Part shown: positions 54,675 through 64,000 of the stretch, in pieces
Numbering within the stretch: position 1 is the stretch's first letter
Layout: each line of letters opens with the position of its first letter
NCBI RefSeq assembly: GCF_000284315.1
Contig: NC_017094.1
Location: forward strand, 1,767,486 to 1,831,485
Direction of reading: 5' to 3'
DNA length: 64,000 nucleotides
Source: Leptospirillum ferrooxidans C2-3
GTDB lineage: Bacteria > Nitrospirota > Leptospirillia > Leptospirillales > Leptospirillaceae
Notes under the pieces: generated by a model
The model's input: only the letters and a program-made list of their open reading frames with translations
What the model was told of the DNA's origin: nothing
The model's database searches: none
Made by a program: the position numbers and the translations under genes

Positions 54675-56077
54675 GAAATTCGGCTGACACTCCTGACCAT
54701 GTCCAGATATTCCTGACCCAGGCTTGTAATATCTCCGGCTCCAAGGGTCAGAAGAACATCACCAGACCGAACAATCTCGGATAGGAATGCCGGCAACCGC
54801 TGGCGATCCCCTTCAAAAAGCACGCGATCAGCCCCCATTACCTTCTGAGTCTCTTCACAAAGGGATCTTCCGGTCACCCCGGGAATCGGCTTTTCTCCCG
54901 CGCCATAGACTTCAGTCAGTATCAGCAGGTTGGCCTTCAGGAAAGCGTGGGCAAAGCGGGACTGAAGATCTCTCGTCCTGCTGTAACGATGCGGCTGAAA
55001 AACAACCACAAGCCTTCTGTCGGGAAAGCTTTGTTTTGCAGCAGATAGAGTTGCCTCAATTTCCGTCGGGTGATGGCCATAATCATCAACAATCAGGACA
55101 CCCGACTCTTCACCCACTATAGTAAATCGTCTCCCGACTCCCCGGAATCGGGAGAGTCCTTCGCGGATTTCCGACATGGGCATTCCCAGTTCCCGCCCAA
55201 CACCAATGGCCGCAAGAGAATTAATGACATTATGACGGCCAGGAACTTCCAGTGAAAAAGATCCCCATTTCTCGCCATGTCCTTCCACCGAGAAGGTTGA
55301 GGAAAGACCATTCACCACAATTCCCTCGGCACCACCCACCACACGAATCATGGCATCTGGGCTCGCCCCATAAGTAATCACACGACGACTGACATTCCCG
55401 ATCAACTCCCTGACGCCAGGATCGTCTATGCAGGCAAAGACCTTCCCATAAAATGGAACATGATTCATGAACTCCAGAAACGCCGCCTTGAGACGATCAT
55501 AGGAACCATAAAAATCCATGTGCTCCTGATCGATGTTCGTAACGACGGAGATGATTGGCGGAAGCTTCAGGAAGGATCCATCGCTTTCATCAGCTTCTGC
55601 AACAAAAAAAGAGGATTTTCCCACTCTTGCATGAGCCCCGAAATGATGGACACGACCACCGACAACACATGTCGGATCCAAATTTCCGAGATAAAGGAGA
55701 GTCGAGATCATCGAAGTTGTTGTCGTCTTTCCATGAGAGCCGGCAACACAAACCCCGACAGTCCCTCTCATCAGCTCGCTCAGCATTTCTCCCCGATGGA
55801 CAATAGGAATACCCCGTTTCCGAGCCTCCTGAACCTCAGGGTTCTCCGAGGAAATAGCTGTTGAAACAACAACCGCATCCACATCGCCCACATTCTCGGC
55901 TCTTTGTCCAAGATAAACTGTGGCGCCAAGCTCCGAAAGCCTTCTGGTCAAATCTGTCTGGTAGCTGTCTGATCCCGTAACACGAAACCCCTTCGCCAAA
56001 AGAATTTCTGCAATGGGAGCCATCCCGTTTCCACCGATTCCCACTAAATGAAGCGATTTGACCATGTATCTAAGCAT
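54671..56077 (-). CDS. murC: UDP-N-acetylmuramate--L-alanine ligase
   Basis: A 468-residue Mur ligase adding the first amino acid of the stem peptide. Motifs are HLVGIGGNGMAPIAEIL, the ATP loop GSHGKTTTTSMI, EADESDGSFL, VTNIDQEHMDFYG and DDYGHHPTEIEATL. The ATG at 56077 follows GGGAG; an ATG at 56065 is also possible. It overlaps murB by four bases. Confidence 0.97.
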   Translation of the reverse strand: MLRYMVKSLHLVGIGGNGMAPIAEILLAKGFRVTGSDSYQTDLTRRLSELGATVYLGQRAENVGDVDAVVVSTAISSENPEVQEARKRGIPIVHRGEMLSELMRGTVGVCVAGSHGKTTTTSMISTLLYLGNLDPTCVVGGRVHHFGAHARVGKSSFFVAEADESDGSFLKLPPIISVVTNIDQEHMDFYGSYDRLKAAFLEFMNHVPFYGKVFACIDDPGVRELIGNVSRRVITYGASPDAMIRVVGGAEGIVVNGLSSTFSVEGHGEKWGSFSLEVPGRHNVINSLAAIGVGRELGMPMSEIREGLSRFRGVGRRFTIVGEESGVLIVDDYGHHPTEIEATLSAAKQSFPDRRLVVVFQPHRYSRTRDLQSRFAHAFLKANLLILTEVYGAGEKPIPGVTGRSLCEETQKVMGADRVLFEGDRQRLPAFLSEIVRSGDVLLTLGAGDITSLGQEYLDMVRSVSRIS

Positions 56078-56166
56078 ACACCTATTCTCCCTCGTTCAGT
56101 CAGGAACAGCCCCCACCACCACGGCGGCCAAGCTGCCCCCAAGCAATTGCCATTATGGATTAATTT

Positions 56167-57258
56167 TCAGGCATTGGAAAGATTTCCCCATATTGGTGAT
56201 AGCCGTTCCAACCATCGATCCACCATAACCGCCGGAGTATTGAGGCGGGCATTCTCCCCGGTTTTTGAAAGCAGGTCCGGATTGGACAATACATTGATCA
56301 AAAAATGGGAGAACCCTGATTCCTGGATAAGGGATTCTCTCCATATCCACCCACCCGAGCAGTTGGCGATGATTTCGGCATTTCGCCTCTGATGGTCACC
56401 AATAGCATGCGGATAAGGAATATAAACTGCCGGAGCGCCAGCTGCGGTGACCTCGGTCACGGTCATCGCTCCGGAACGGCAGATCACAAGAGATGCCGTG
56501 CGGTAATATTCCGGCAAGTTTTCCAGAAAGCCGCAGACATCAACCTCAAAAGGGGCCCCGTTGTATGCGGAGCGAGTCATCTCAAGCCATTTTTCTCCAC
56601 TTTGATGGACAACCGAAAAAGCGGGAACTCCGGGCTTCCCGTAAAGATCGGAGAGTATCCTTGGTATTCCTTCATTGAGAGCTCTGGCACCCTGGCTCCC
56701 CCCCACAACAACAATCCTTAGAGGCTCCCGGAATCGTTCAACTGAGCCAACATCAGGAATCCCCCGGACCGGAACGCCTCCATATGGAGCATCCTGGTGG
56801 ATTGTCGATATGATCTGGGCAAAGGGGGACAAGATCCTGTTCGACCAACCCGAAACCGCGTTGGGTTCAAGAAGGACTACCGGAACGCCAGAAAAACCGG
56901 CAGAAACAACCCATGGAATCTGGACATATCCTCCGGTACCGATCAAAAGATCGGGAGAAAATGCCCTGATCTGCAGACTGGCTTTCCTGATCGCTCCGGG
57001 AAGAATCCCCAGCGCACGAACTTTTTCACTCACCCCCTTTCCAGCAAAACCTGTTACTTTGAGTGGCGAGAAAGGAATGGAGCGATTCTTCGCCTGTCGT
57101 TCCTCAAGGCTATCAGGCGCACCAGCATAAAGGACCGCAACCCCCCTTTTCCGTGCTTCATCCAGAATGGTTATAGCAGGGATGACATGGCCCCCCGTCC
57201 CCCCACCCGTCACCAAAAGTCGTCGAACACGTTCAAGAGGGAACCTTTTAGCGGCCAT
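56167..57258 (-). CDS. murG: UDP-GlcNAc transferase MurG (lipid II synthesis)
   Basis: A 363-residue GT-B glycosyltransferase converting lipid I to lipid II at the inner membrane. It has LLVTGGGTGGHVIPAI at the N-terminus, LEPNAVSGWSNR, VVGGSQGARALNE, and the donor-site SGAMTVTEVTAAGAPAVYIPYPHA. ATG 57258 is chosen by family length and a GGAAG site; the frame is open much further up but overlaps ftsW. It overlaps ftsW by 11 bp. Confidence 0.96.
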   Translation of the reverse strand: MAAKRFPLERVRRLLVTGGGTGGHVIPAITILDEARKRGVAVLYAGAPDSLEERQAKNRSIPFSPLKVTGFAGKGVSEKVRALGILPGAIRKASLQIRAFSPDLLIGTGGYVQIPWVVSAGFSGVPVVLLEPNAVSGWSNRILSPFAQIISTIHQDAPYGGVPVRGIPDVGSVERFREPLRIVVVGGSQGARALNEGIPRILSDLYGKPGVPAFSVVHQSGEKWLEMTRSAYNGAPFEVDVCGFLENLPEYYRTASLVICRSGAMTVTEVTAAGAPAVYIPYPHAIGDHQRRNAEIIANCSGGWIWRESLIQESGFSHFLINVLSNPDLLSKTGENARLNTPAVMVDRWLERLSPIWGNLSNA

Positions 57259-58534
57259 GAACCGGAACTTCCGGATGAGTGATCGCCTCCCCGACAGGAG
57301 CTGTGGCAAGCTCACGGGCATCTTTCCCTGAGAATCTGGACACAGAAAGGATGATTCCCACACCGATCGCATTTGAAAGCAATGAAGAGCCACCAAAGGA
57401 CAGGAAAGGCAGAGGAATTCCCTTTGTCGGGAAGAGACCGGTTACAACGCCCATGTTGAAAATGGCCTCAACTCCGATTGACAGAGTAAATCCCTGTGCC
57501 AGAATCCTCCCCAAAAAATCCGGGGCTTTTCCGGCAATACTCATTCCCCTGAAAAAGATCAGCAGGAAAAAAAACAGGATCATGAGCGTTCCGATAAGCC
57601 CAAATTCTTCCCCCACCAACGCAAAGATAAAATCCGTCCCCGGCTCAGGAAGAATACCTCCCCCGACCCAGTCGTGGCCAAGCCCAAGCCCCGCAAGTCC
57701 TCCAGCCCCAAGCGCAACAAGAGACTGCCCTAGCTGGGTCGTAGCCGACGAAGCACTATGATGGGCCAGTGTGAAGTTATGGAATCGTTCAAGTGCATAG
57801 CGATGAAAAAACACAAATAACAAGGCGGCCGGAACGGTGATGCCAAGGATCTGGAACAATCTTTTCCATGAGAGACCGGCCAGAAAAAACATCGTTCCCA
57901 GAATCATGACCATAAATGCTGTAGAACCAAAATCCGGCTCTTTTAGCATCAGAGCGCAATAAATAGAGAGAGGAATACTGAAAATAAAGAGGGATTTCAA
58001 AGGAATCTCGAGGGGTCCAGACTGATCGGGAGAATCCTTGCGTTTCTGATACGCCTTGTTCAGAAGAACCGCAGCAAGAAAGATCATCGCATCGCGGGCA
58101 ATCTCGGAAGGCTGAAGAGTCAACCCTGGAAGATGTATCCAGCGCCTTGCCCCGTTCATCACCATTCCAACATGGGGAACATACAAAAGCATCAACAGAC
58201 CCAGTCCGGACATATAGACCAGAAACCGGTGGCGGGACCAGAAATGGTAGTCAATCTTTGAGGTCACAAGCATTACGGCAATGGCCAAAAGGGCCGATAT
58301 CATCTGCCGGTTAAAAAGGCGGAACGGTTGATTGGTGGCGATTGCAGCCGACATGACCATCCCGACTCCGACAAAGATCAAAAGGATCACACTGCAGATC
58401 AGGACAATGTCCATTTTTTGGGTCCGGTCAACACTGAAAGGGCCTGTTCCGTCCTGCCCATCCATTGTTTCAGTTTTTTCAGGGTCTTCTATCTTTTTCG
58501 GAACACCCGTATGGCAAGTTGAGTCCTGAACCAT
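57248..58534 (-). CDS. ftsW: Peptidoglycan polymerase FtsW
   Basis: A 428-residue SEDS-family glycosyltransferase with about ten membrane spans. Conserved stretches are NGARRWIHLPGLTLQPSEIARDAM, LKEPDFGSTAFM, ILPEPGTDFIFALVGEEFGLIG and GIPLPFLSFGGSSLL. The cytosolic N-terminus is about 40 residues and charged. ATG 58534 overlaps the murD stop (TGATG), with GGGGAGGGG upstream; the TTG one codon earlier is not needed. Confidence 0.96.
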   Translation of the reverse strand: MVQDSTCHTGVPKKIEDPEKTETMDGQDGTGPFSVDRTQKMDIVLICSVILLIFVGVGMVMSAAIATNQPFRLFNRQMISALLAIAVMLVTSKIDYHFWSRHRFLVYMSGLGLLMLLYVPHVGMVMNGARRWIHLPGLTLQPSEIARDAMIFLAAVLLNKAYQKRKDSPDQSGPLEIPLKSLFIFSIPLSIYCALMLKEPDFGSTAFMVMILGTMFFLAGLSWKRLFQILGITVPAALLFVFFHRYALERFHNFTLAHHSASSATTQLGQSLVALGAGGLAGLGLGHDWVGGGILPEPGTDFIFALVGEEFGLIGTLMILFFFLLIFFRGMSIAGKAPDFLGRILAQGFTLSIGVEAIFNMGVVTGLFPTKGIPLPFLSFGGSSLLSNAIGVGIILSVSRFSGKDARELATAPVGEAITHPEVPVHGR

Positions 58535-60141
58535 CAAGCCCCTCCCCTATAGACTCCGAGAGCTTCCCTCACCAGCATGGCAAAGGCATTTCCACGCTCT
58601 TCATACCCGTGGAACATGTCATAGCTTGAACAACCCGGCGAAAGAAGGACCGTGTCTCCCTCTCGCCCTTTCGATAAGGCGACATCGACAGCCATTTTCA
58701 TGCTTGAAACCGGAATCGTTTCACAAAAGGAGGAAAGGGACTTTGCAATCACCTCCCTTGACTCTCCAAGAACAATCAGCACCCTGACAAGATCCTTGAC
58801 CGGAGAGGCCAGTGGAAAATAGGAAGCACCCTTGTCACGTCCACCCATAATCAGGATCAGAGATCTTGCATCTGCATCATCTCCGCCCTTGTTCCCGCTC
58901 TTCACTGAAAACCCCTTAAGGGCCATCAATGTCGCATCCACATTTGTTGCCTTGGAATCATTGATGAAACAGATGCCATTTTTTTCTGCTATGACTTCCA
59001 TCCTATGGGGGAGCCCTCTGAATCCGGACAGACTTTCCAAAAGCAATGTCTTTTCTGGAAACGGCATATCTCCGGAGTCCTGGCCTCGAACTTTCCCAAT
59101 TTTTCGCTGCTCATTTAAAAAAATCAGCGTTCCCAAAAGACTGGCTGCAAGATTTTGGCGATTTCCAAGACCCGGCAAAGAAAAGCCGTCAAGCTGCCAT
59201 ATCTCTGTTTCTCCCTTTTGTCCGGGGAATCCCGAGACTCTTCCGGTCTTTCCGTCTTCCGATAGAAGAAAGACCGGAGCTTCTTCAACAGGAAGTTCCG
59301 GAGAGGCTCCTTTCCGGCTCGCAAAGAAAAAGGCCGGTCGACCGGGAGTTTTTCGGAGAGGGTAGAGTCCTGACTCCGGATCACCGTTGAACACAGTAAA
59401 ATGAGATGGTGAAATTCCTCGAAATGACTGCCACTTTGCCCGTCGATACGCTTCCTCTGAAGGATGGCGGTCAAGATGATCAGGAGTAATATTCAGAAAA
59501 AGATGGACAACAGGATCGAACCAGGATCTGACAGGACTCATGGTTTCTGCCTGAAAGCTCGATATTTCGACAACGCCAGCATCATACTCAGGAGACAACT
59601 CTTGTGCGATTCTCTTGCGTTCCGACAGAACCGCCTCCGAAAGGGGCGTACCAAAGTTCCCTCCGAGGAAAACCGATAGACCGCATGCTCTTAGAAAATG
59701 AGCCGCCAGTGCAGATGTTGTCGATTTTCCATTTGTTCCCCCCACGGCAAGAAGTGGAAAGGGAGAAAGTGCCGAAGCCCATTCCAGCTCTCCAATCACC
59801 CTGCTGTCATATTCAGGGACCGCAAGCCCTGACCACTTTTCAGGGGGAAGGCCCGGGCTGACAATCACCTTCGTGGCTGTTCCGAAGTCGAGCGGCTTCA
59901 GGATTTTTCCAAGGTCTAGATGAATGCCCTCTTTTGATAGCTGCTCCTTGAGGAGAGGAGAAAGACAGTCGATGTTCTCGTCCTTCAATGTCACATCCCC
60001 ACCAAGATAAACAGCCAGCCTGGCCGCAGCTATCCCTGATCGTCCCGCTCCAAGCACCATGACCTGTTCTTTTTCCTTGGGAGTCGCTTCTTCCTGATTG
60101 ACTGAAATCTTTGAAAGCATTCGTGTCTCCGAAACAGCCAT
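58534..60141 (-). CDS. murD: UDP-N-acetylmuramoylalanine--D-glutamate ligase, enlarged
   Basis: A Mur ligase adding D-Glu. VMVLGAGRSGIAAARLA, the ATP loop GGTNGKSTTSAL, NITPDHLDRHPSEEAY, INDSKATNVDATLMAL and LSPGCSSYDMFHGYEERG are all present. At 535 residues it is some 80-100 longer than usual. The extra sequence lies in the middle domain (ELPVEEAPVFLLSEDGKTG region), after the NEQRKIGKVRGQDSGD stretch and in GNKGGDDADARS. AAAGGGG precedes the ATG. Confidence 0.95.
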   Translation of the reverse strand: MAVSETRMLSKISVNQEEATPKEKEQVMVLGAGRSGIAAARLAVYLGGDVTLKDENIDCLSPLLKEQLSKEGIHLDLGKILKPLDFGTATKVIVSPGLPPEKWSGLAVPEYDSRVIGELEWASALSPFPLLAVGGTNGKSTTSALAAHFLRACGLSVFLGGNFGTPLSEAVLSERKRIAQELSPEYDAGVVEISSFQAETMSPVRSWFDPVVHLFLNITPDHLDRHPSEEAYRRAKWQSFRGISPSHFTVFNGDPESGLYPLRKTPGRPAFFFASRKGASPELPVEEAPVFLLSEDGKTGRVSGFPGQKGETEIWQLDGFSLPGLGNRQNLAASLLGTLIFLNEQRKIGKVRGQDSGDMPFPEKTLLLESLSGFRGLPHRMEVIAEKNGICFINDSKATNVDATLMALKGFSVKSGNKGGDDADARSLILIMGGRDKGASYFPLASPVKDLVRVLIVLGESREVIAKSLSSFCETIPVSSMKMAVDVALSKGREGDTVLLSPGCSSYDMFHGYEERGNAFAMLVREALGVYRGGA

Positions 60142-60153
60142 TGCTTATCCCCT

Positions 60154-61224
60154 TTAGCGAATTTTCAATGTACTAAGGCTGACCAAGGCAAGAACCAGAG
60201 CGACGATCCAGAATCGGACAATCAGTTTTGGCTCACTCACTCCCCCCAATTCAAAGTGGTGATGCAGGGGAGCCATTCTGAGAACTCTCTTTTTTCGAAT
60301 CTTGTAAGACGCCACCTGAGCAATCACCGAAAGTGCCTCTGCAACAAAAATGCCTCCGAGGATCAGGAGCAGGAGTTCCTGCCGGGTAATGATTGCCATC
60401 ATTCCAAGGGCTCCACCTAAAGCCAGGGCGCCAACATCCCCCATAAAAACAGATGCCGGATAGGCGTTGAACCATAAAAATCCCAGCGAAGCTCCGGCCA
60501 TGGCACCCGCAACAATAGAAAGCTCACCCGCTCCCGGCATTCCCGGCAACTCCAGATAATGAGCAAAGACCTGATTCCCCGTAAGATAGGAGATGATCAG
60601 AAAGGACATGGAAACAACGATGACCGGACCAATTGCCAGACCATCCAGGCCATCGGTCAGATTCACGGCATTTGATGTTCCGGAAATGACTCCGATTGCA
60701 AATGGCAGAAAAAAAATCCCGAGATCAGGATTGATCGCTTTAAAAAAAGGAATGATGATGCGCGTATCAGGAGAGGTTTCCACGAACCAGATCGACAGCA
60801 TCAGCCCCAGAACGGTCTGGAGCAAAAACTTTTGCCAGGCCAGAAGCCCCTTCGACTGTTTTCGGATGATCTTCAGATAGTCGTCCAGAAATCCAATGGC
60901 TCCGTTACCCAAAAGCGCCACCAGAACCATCCAGACAAACCTGTTCGAGAGATCAGCCCAAAGAAGAACCGGAATCATGATTCCTATGAGAATCAGAATC
61001 CCGCCCATCGTCGGGGTGCCCTTTTTTGAAAGATGGGATTGAGGACCATCATCCCGAACTTCTTGCCCAATCTGGAAACGAACAAGAAGACGGATCATGA
61101 AGGGACCGAAGAGGAGAACCAAGACAAGAGCTGACAGGGAAGCATATATCGTTCTGAACGTTATGTAGCGAAATAGATTGAAGGCAGAAAAATCATGATG
61201 AAAATAGTGAAGAAGATACAGCAT
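60154..61224 (-). CDS. mraY: Phospho-N-acetylmuramoyl-pentapeptide transferase
   Basis: A 356-residue integral membrane enzyme making lipid I, with about ten spans. Catalytic and conserved stretches include KKGTPTMGGILIL, GFLDDYLKI (Asp pair), NAVNLTDGLDGLA, FNAYPASVFMGDVGALALGG and APLHHHFELGG. The ATG overlaps the murF stop by one base (TAATG). Confidence 0.97.
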   Translation of the reverse strand: MLYLLHYFHHDFSAFNLFRYITFRTIYASLSALVLVLLFGPFMIRLLVRFQIGQEVRDDGPQSHLSKKGTPTMGGILILIGIMIPVLLWADLSNRFVWMVLVALLGNGAIGFLDDYLKIIRKQSKGLLAWQKFLLQTVLGLMLSIWFVETSPDTRIIIPFFKAINPDLGIFFLPFAIGVISGTSNAVNLTDGLDGLAIGPVIVVSMSFLIISYLTGNQVFAHYLELPGMPGAGELSIVAGAMAGASLGFLWFNAYPASVFMGDVGALALGGALGMMAIITRQELLLLILGGIFVAEALSVIAQVASYKIRKKRVLRMAPLHHHFELGGVSEPKLIVRFWIVALVLALVSLSTLKIR

Positions 61225-62684
61225 TACAACTCCAGTCCAAGGTGAAAAAACTCCGTCTCCAGGGCGGTACCTCTGGAAGCCTTGAGAAGAACAATATCTC
61301 CCGGAGCAATAAGACGATAACGATCATCCGGATCACCTTTACCGGTAATTCGATGGAGAAGCGATGGATTCCCCCCTGACGACACAAACCCTTCCAGAAA
61401 AGATTCAAAGTGGTTGCCCTTGAACCAGATGGCTCCCCAGGGAAGACGTGCCGCTTTTTGTCCCACATATCGATGCCACGACTCTGAGTCCTCCCCCAAT
61501 TCAAGCATCTCTCCGAGGATTCCCCATATTTTTCCGCCAGACCATTCTCCCCGGTGATAATTATCAACAAGGGAAAAAGCCGCTTCCATCGAAAGGGGAT
61601 TCGCATTGTAGTGGTCAAGAAGATAGAGAATTCCATTTTTGGACCTTAAAGGCTGCATCCTTCCTGATCCACCCTTGTAATCTCCGATGGCCTCTGACGC
61701 TTTACAAAGATCAGTCCCGAAAACTCCACATACCCCCATGGCAAGAAGCATATCCATGGCAAGCTCCGGGGAGGGAATTTCCATCTTGATCGAAAAATCA
61801 GTGGACTCAAAACTTCCCTGCAAGAAATATCCCGACTCCCTGAGACAAAAGGACCCTTCAAGAATCGTCATCGTTCTGTGGCCGATGGATGTTTCCGCAT
61901 CTTTCCCGGCCGCTGGGACACCATGACCATTCATACGGGTCAACACCAGATGGATCTTCCTTTTCTCGAGCAATGTTTGCTGCATAGGGGTCGCAAACTG
62001 TTTCCAAACATCTTCTGGCAAAATCAGGAATCCACCGTCCCGGATGGTTTCGATCAACTGGCTTTTTTCTTCCCATACACCGCGAAGCGTTCCGAGTGTC
62101 TCGAGATGTGAGGGGCCGATAGAGGTAATCACCAGACATTCCGATGAAACGACATCGCCAAAGTATCCGATATCTCCTCTTTTTCGGACACCGACCTCAA
62201 TGACAGCGTATGGTTCCGAGCTCTTCCATCCCCAAATGGTCAGGGGAACCCCAATCTCGTTATTTTCATTCCCGGAACTTGCCAGGACAGGCTCCCCAGA
62301 TGAAGACAAACCCAGGCGAATCAATTCTCTTGTAGTCGTTTTTCCGGCACTTCCCGTAAGAACAACCATCTTCCCGCCGTTTGCCCGTCTTTTTCGAAGA
62401 ATGACTCTCGCAAGATCAAGCATGGACTTTTGCGTGTTTTTCACTAATATCTGCGGAATCATTCCGGACATCGGTCTTTCGACAAGGGCTGCAGCTGCCC
62501 CCTTCTCCATCGCTTCCTGAAGATGGAAGTGGCCGTCAAATCGTTGCCCGCAAAGAGCAAGAAAAAGGTCCCCTCTTTTAATATTGCGACTATCTGTTGA
62601 CACTCCCCGGAAATCATCCGGGCAAGAGTCCACGTTATTGCACCAAGTTCCTTCGGTTGCCTCAAGAACCTCTGAAGAAGTCAT
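61224..62684 (-). CDS. murF: UDP-MurNAc-tripeptide--D-Ala-D-Ala ligase
   Basis: A 486-residue Mur ligase joining D-Ala-D-Ala to the stem peptide. Seen are GVSTDSRNIKRGDLFLAL, the ATP loop LTGSAGKTTTREL, NENNEIGVPLTI and DHYNANPLSMEAAF. ATG 62684 is chosen because GGAGG lies eight bases before it; a GTG at 62714, which overlaps the murE stop (GTGA), is the alternative. MraY follows directly. Confidence 0.95.
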   Translation of the reverse strand: MTSSEVLEATEGTWCNNVDSCPDDFRGVSTDSRNIKRGDLFLALCGQRFDGHFHLQEAMEKGAAAALVERPMSGMIPQILVKNTQKSMLDLARVILRKRRANGGKMVVLTGSAGKTTTRELIRLGLSSSGEPVLASSGNENNEIGVPLTIWGWKSSEPYAVIEVGVRKRGDIGYFGDVVSSECLVITSIGPSHLETLGTLRGVWEEKSQLIETIRDGGFLILPEDVWKQFATPMQQTLLEKRKIHLVLTRMNGHGVPAAGKDAETSIGHRTMTILEGSFCLRESGYFLQGSFESTDFSIKMEIPSPELAMDMLLAMGVCGVFGTDLCKASEAIGDYKGGSGRMQPLRSKNGILYLLDHYNANPLSMEAAFSLVDNYHRGEWSGGKIWGILGEMLELGEDSESWHRYVGQKAARLPWGAIWFKGNHFESFLEGFVSSGGNPSLLHRITGKGDPDDRYRLIAPGDIVLLKASRGTALETEFFHLGLEL

Positions 62685-62710
62685 CCAGACATCCTCCACT
62701 ATCCGGCGAC

Positions 62711-64000
62711 TCACAGATCGATCCCCAGAGCTTCTCTTGCAACCTCCCGATCATCGAAGTGATGTTTTATTTTTCCAAGAATCTGATAGTTTTCGTGGCC
62801 CTTACCGGCAATGACAACACTATCTCCGGGTCTGGCAATGGAAATAGCCCGGAATATCGCTCTTTTCCTGTCGGCAATACGCTCATACGGGGTTCCTGTC
62901 CCCTTGAGAGCCGGTTCAATCTCGTCAAGGATCCGCTCGGGATCCTCCGTTCTCGGATTATCTGAAGTCAGCATAACCATATCTGACAATCTTCCGGCTT
63001 TTTCACCCATCCGGGGTCTCTTCCCCCTGTCCCGATCCCCGCCGCATCCAAAAACAGTAATCACTTTTCCCTTGCATAATGGACGAACGGCGCCAAGCAA
63101 ATTCTCCAGGGCATCATCGGTATGGGCATAATCGACAATCACCGATATATTCCGATCCGACCGGATGACCTCAAACCGGCCAGGAACTCCATGTTGGGCA
63201 GAGATCCCCCTGGAGATCAGATCAAGAGGAATTTCGAGCGCAATAGAGCACCCAATCACGCCCATGATATTCATCAGGTTATAGTGGCCGGTCATTGGAG
63301 ATTCGATATGAAGATCACCTTTGGGGGTGCGGATCACCCCCCTGATTCCATCGATACCTATGGAAACATTTTTGGGAGAGATATCCGCATCTTGACTTTC
63401 GCCAATAATGATAGGGGTCCGTTTTTCCAAAACAAGTTCGGAGATGAGCCTTTTCCCCCAGGAGTCATCGCCATTGACAACACATATCGGATGGCTTCCA
63501 TCCGGATTTTGTCTGGAGAAAAGACGTTTTTTGGCTTGATAGTAGGACTCCATGTCAGGATGATAATCCAGATGATCTCGAGTCAGGTTGGTAAAATGCA
63601 CCACCGAAAAAGAAAGTCCTGAAACCCGTCCCTGATCAAGAGCATGGGATGAGACCTCCATGGACATGCCACGTAGCCCTTTCAACCAAGCCTCCCCCAA
63701 CAATCGGTGCAGATCCAGAATTCCCGGAGTCGTCTGGGTGGCTTCAACAACTTCATCGCCAATATCAAAAACAACAGTGCCAATCAACCCCGTGGGGATA
63801 CCAGACTGAACCATTACAGAACGGGTCAAAAAACTGGAAGTTGTCTTACCATTGGTGCCAGTCACAGCCACAACCTTCATCTTTTCCGAAGGATTCCCCC
63901 AGAAGGATGAGGCAACCCGTCCCATGGTATTGAGGAGATCATCGACAAAGACAACCGGCACGGAATGGAAAATTGCTTCGGTCAACCAGTTGGAACGAAT
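62711..64000 (-). CDS. murE: UDP-MurNAc-L-Ala-D-Glu--meso-diaminopimelate ligase (5'-truncated by window edge)
   Basis: At least 429 residues are visible; the frame continues past 64000, so the N-terminus is missing. Motifs are VTGTNGKTTSSFL, EVSSHALDQGRV, FTNLTRDHLDYH and DNPRTEDPERIL. The DNPR signature marks ligases that add meso-diaminopimelate, as expected for a Gram-negative wall. It is the first visible gene of the dcw run and overlaps the possible GTG start of murF. Confidence 0.96.
   Translation of the reverse strand: MRSNWLTEAIFHSVPVVFVDDLLNTMGRVASSFWGNPSEKMKVVAVTGTNGKTTSSFLTRSVMVQSGIPTGLIGTVVFDIGDEVVEATQTTPGILDLHRLLGEAWLKGLRGMSMEVSSHALDQGRVSGLSFSVVHFTNLTRDHLDYHPDMESYYQAKKRLFSRQNPDGSHPICVVNGDDSWGKRLISELVLEKRTPIIIGESQDADISPKNVSIGIDGIRGVIRTPKGDLHIESPMTGHYNLMNIMGVIGCSIALEIPLDLISRGISAQHGVPGRFEVIRSDRNISVIVDYAHTDDALENLLGAVRPLCKGKVITVFGCGGDRDRGKRPRMGEKAGRLSDMVMLTSDNPRTEDPERILDEIEPALKGTGTPYERIADRKRAIFRAISIARPGDSVVIAGKGHENYQILGKIKHHFDDREVAREALGIDL

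Noticed and set aside
61224-62684. MurF ATP loop reads TGSAGKTTT instead of TGSNGKTT
   Set aside because: The fourth position varies naturally in MurF proteins; the Lys and Thr that bind ATP are intact.

Overview
The window is one chromosomal segment of a Gram-negative bacterium, most likely an acidophilic, iron-oxidising Leptospirillum-like member of the Nitrospirota. That assignment is an inference from content, not a database match. The clues are a hopanoid locus, a P3A-type (proton-pump-like) ATPase common in acidophiles, outer-membrane proteins (TolC, PagL-like, Omp85-like), a DivIVA-type protein beside a dcw cluster, NADP-isocitrate dehydrogenase, and a thiocarboxylate sulfur-carrier operon. 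Almost all genes are on the minus strand in tightly packed, often overlapping operons.

Region 1 (1-6460) is one minus-strand operon: metK, ahcY, ThiS-like carrier, cysteine synthase, MoeB/ThiF E1, threonine synthase, MoaD-like carrier, NIL-domain protein. It starts at a near-consensus promoter, followed by what I read as a SAM-II riboswitch, a possible antiterminator and a strong intrinsic terminator. The layout suggests SAM-controlled sulfur-amino-acid synthesis using protein thiocarboxylates. Region 2 (6468-9180) holds icd with a structured leader, a 1.1-kb AT-rich gene-poor stretch and tRNA-Ala(GGC). Region 3 (9200-15120) holds a P3A ATPase with a damaged 5' end and the tetrapyrrole genes hemN, hemE and cbiX/sirB; cbiX has a promoter that implies a leaderless transcript.

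Region 4 (15120-20275) holds an ISNCY-like insertion sequence with an 18-bp target duplication, a CruF-like carotenoid gene, a PagL-like lipid A deacylase gene, and an IS605-type element with tnpA and a catalytically intact tnpB. Region 5 (20596-30950) is a hopanoid locus: a small DMT protein, hpnI, hpnJ, ispH, hpnA, an HpnG-like/Omp85-like fusion and shc, with one plus-strand lipoprotein gene converging into it. Region 6 (31012-39330) holds a membrane protein, a TPR lipoprotein and TolC on the minus strand, divergent from a YbhG-F-S-R-like ABC export operon. Region 7 (39400-44950) holds a cytochrome c and, convergent with it, an operon of a dihydrolipoamide-dehydrogenase-like flavoprotein, phosphoketolase and transaldolase.

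Region 8 (45250-64000) holds a small membrane protein, then the division and cell-wall cluster read from murE (cut by the window edge) through murF, mraY, murD, ftsW, murG, murC, murB, ddl, ftsQ, ftsA, ftsZ, yfiH, yggS, proC, yggT, divIVA and yggU.

The points most worth a second look are the SAM-II riboswitch with transcription-attenuator architecture ahead of the sulfur-carrier operon, the two carriers whose C-termini are not Gly-Gly (GGA and GGGL), and the nucleosidase/outer-membrane-barrel fusion with an internal signal peptide.
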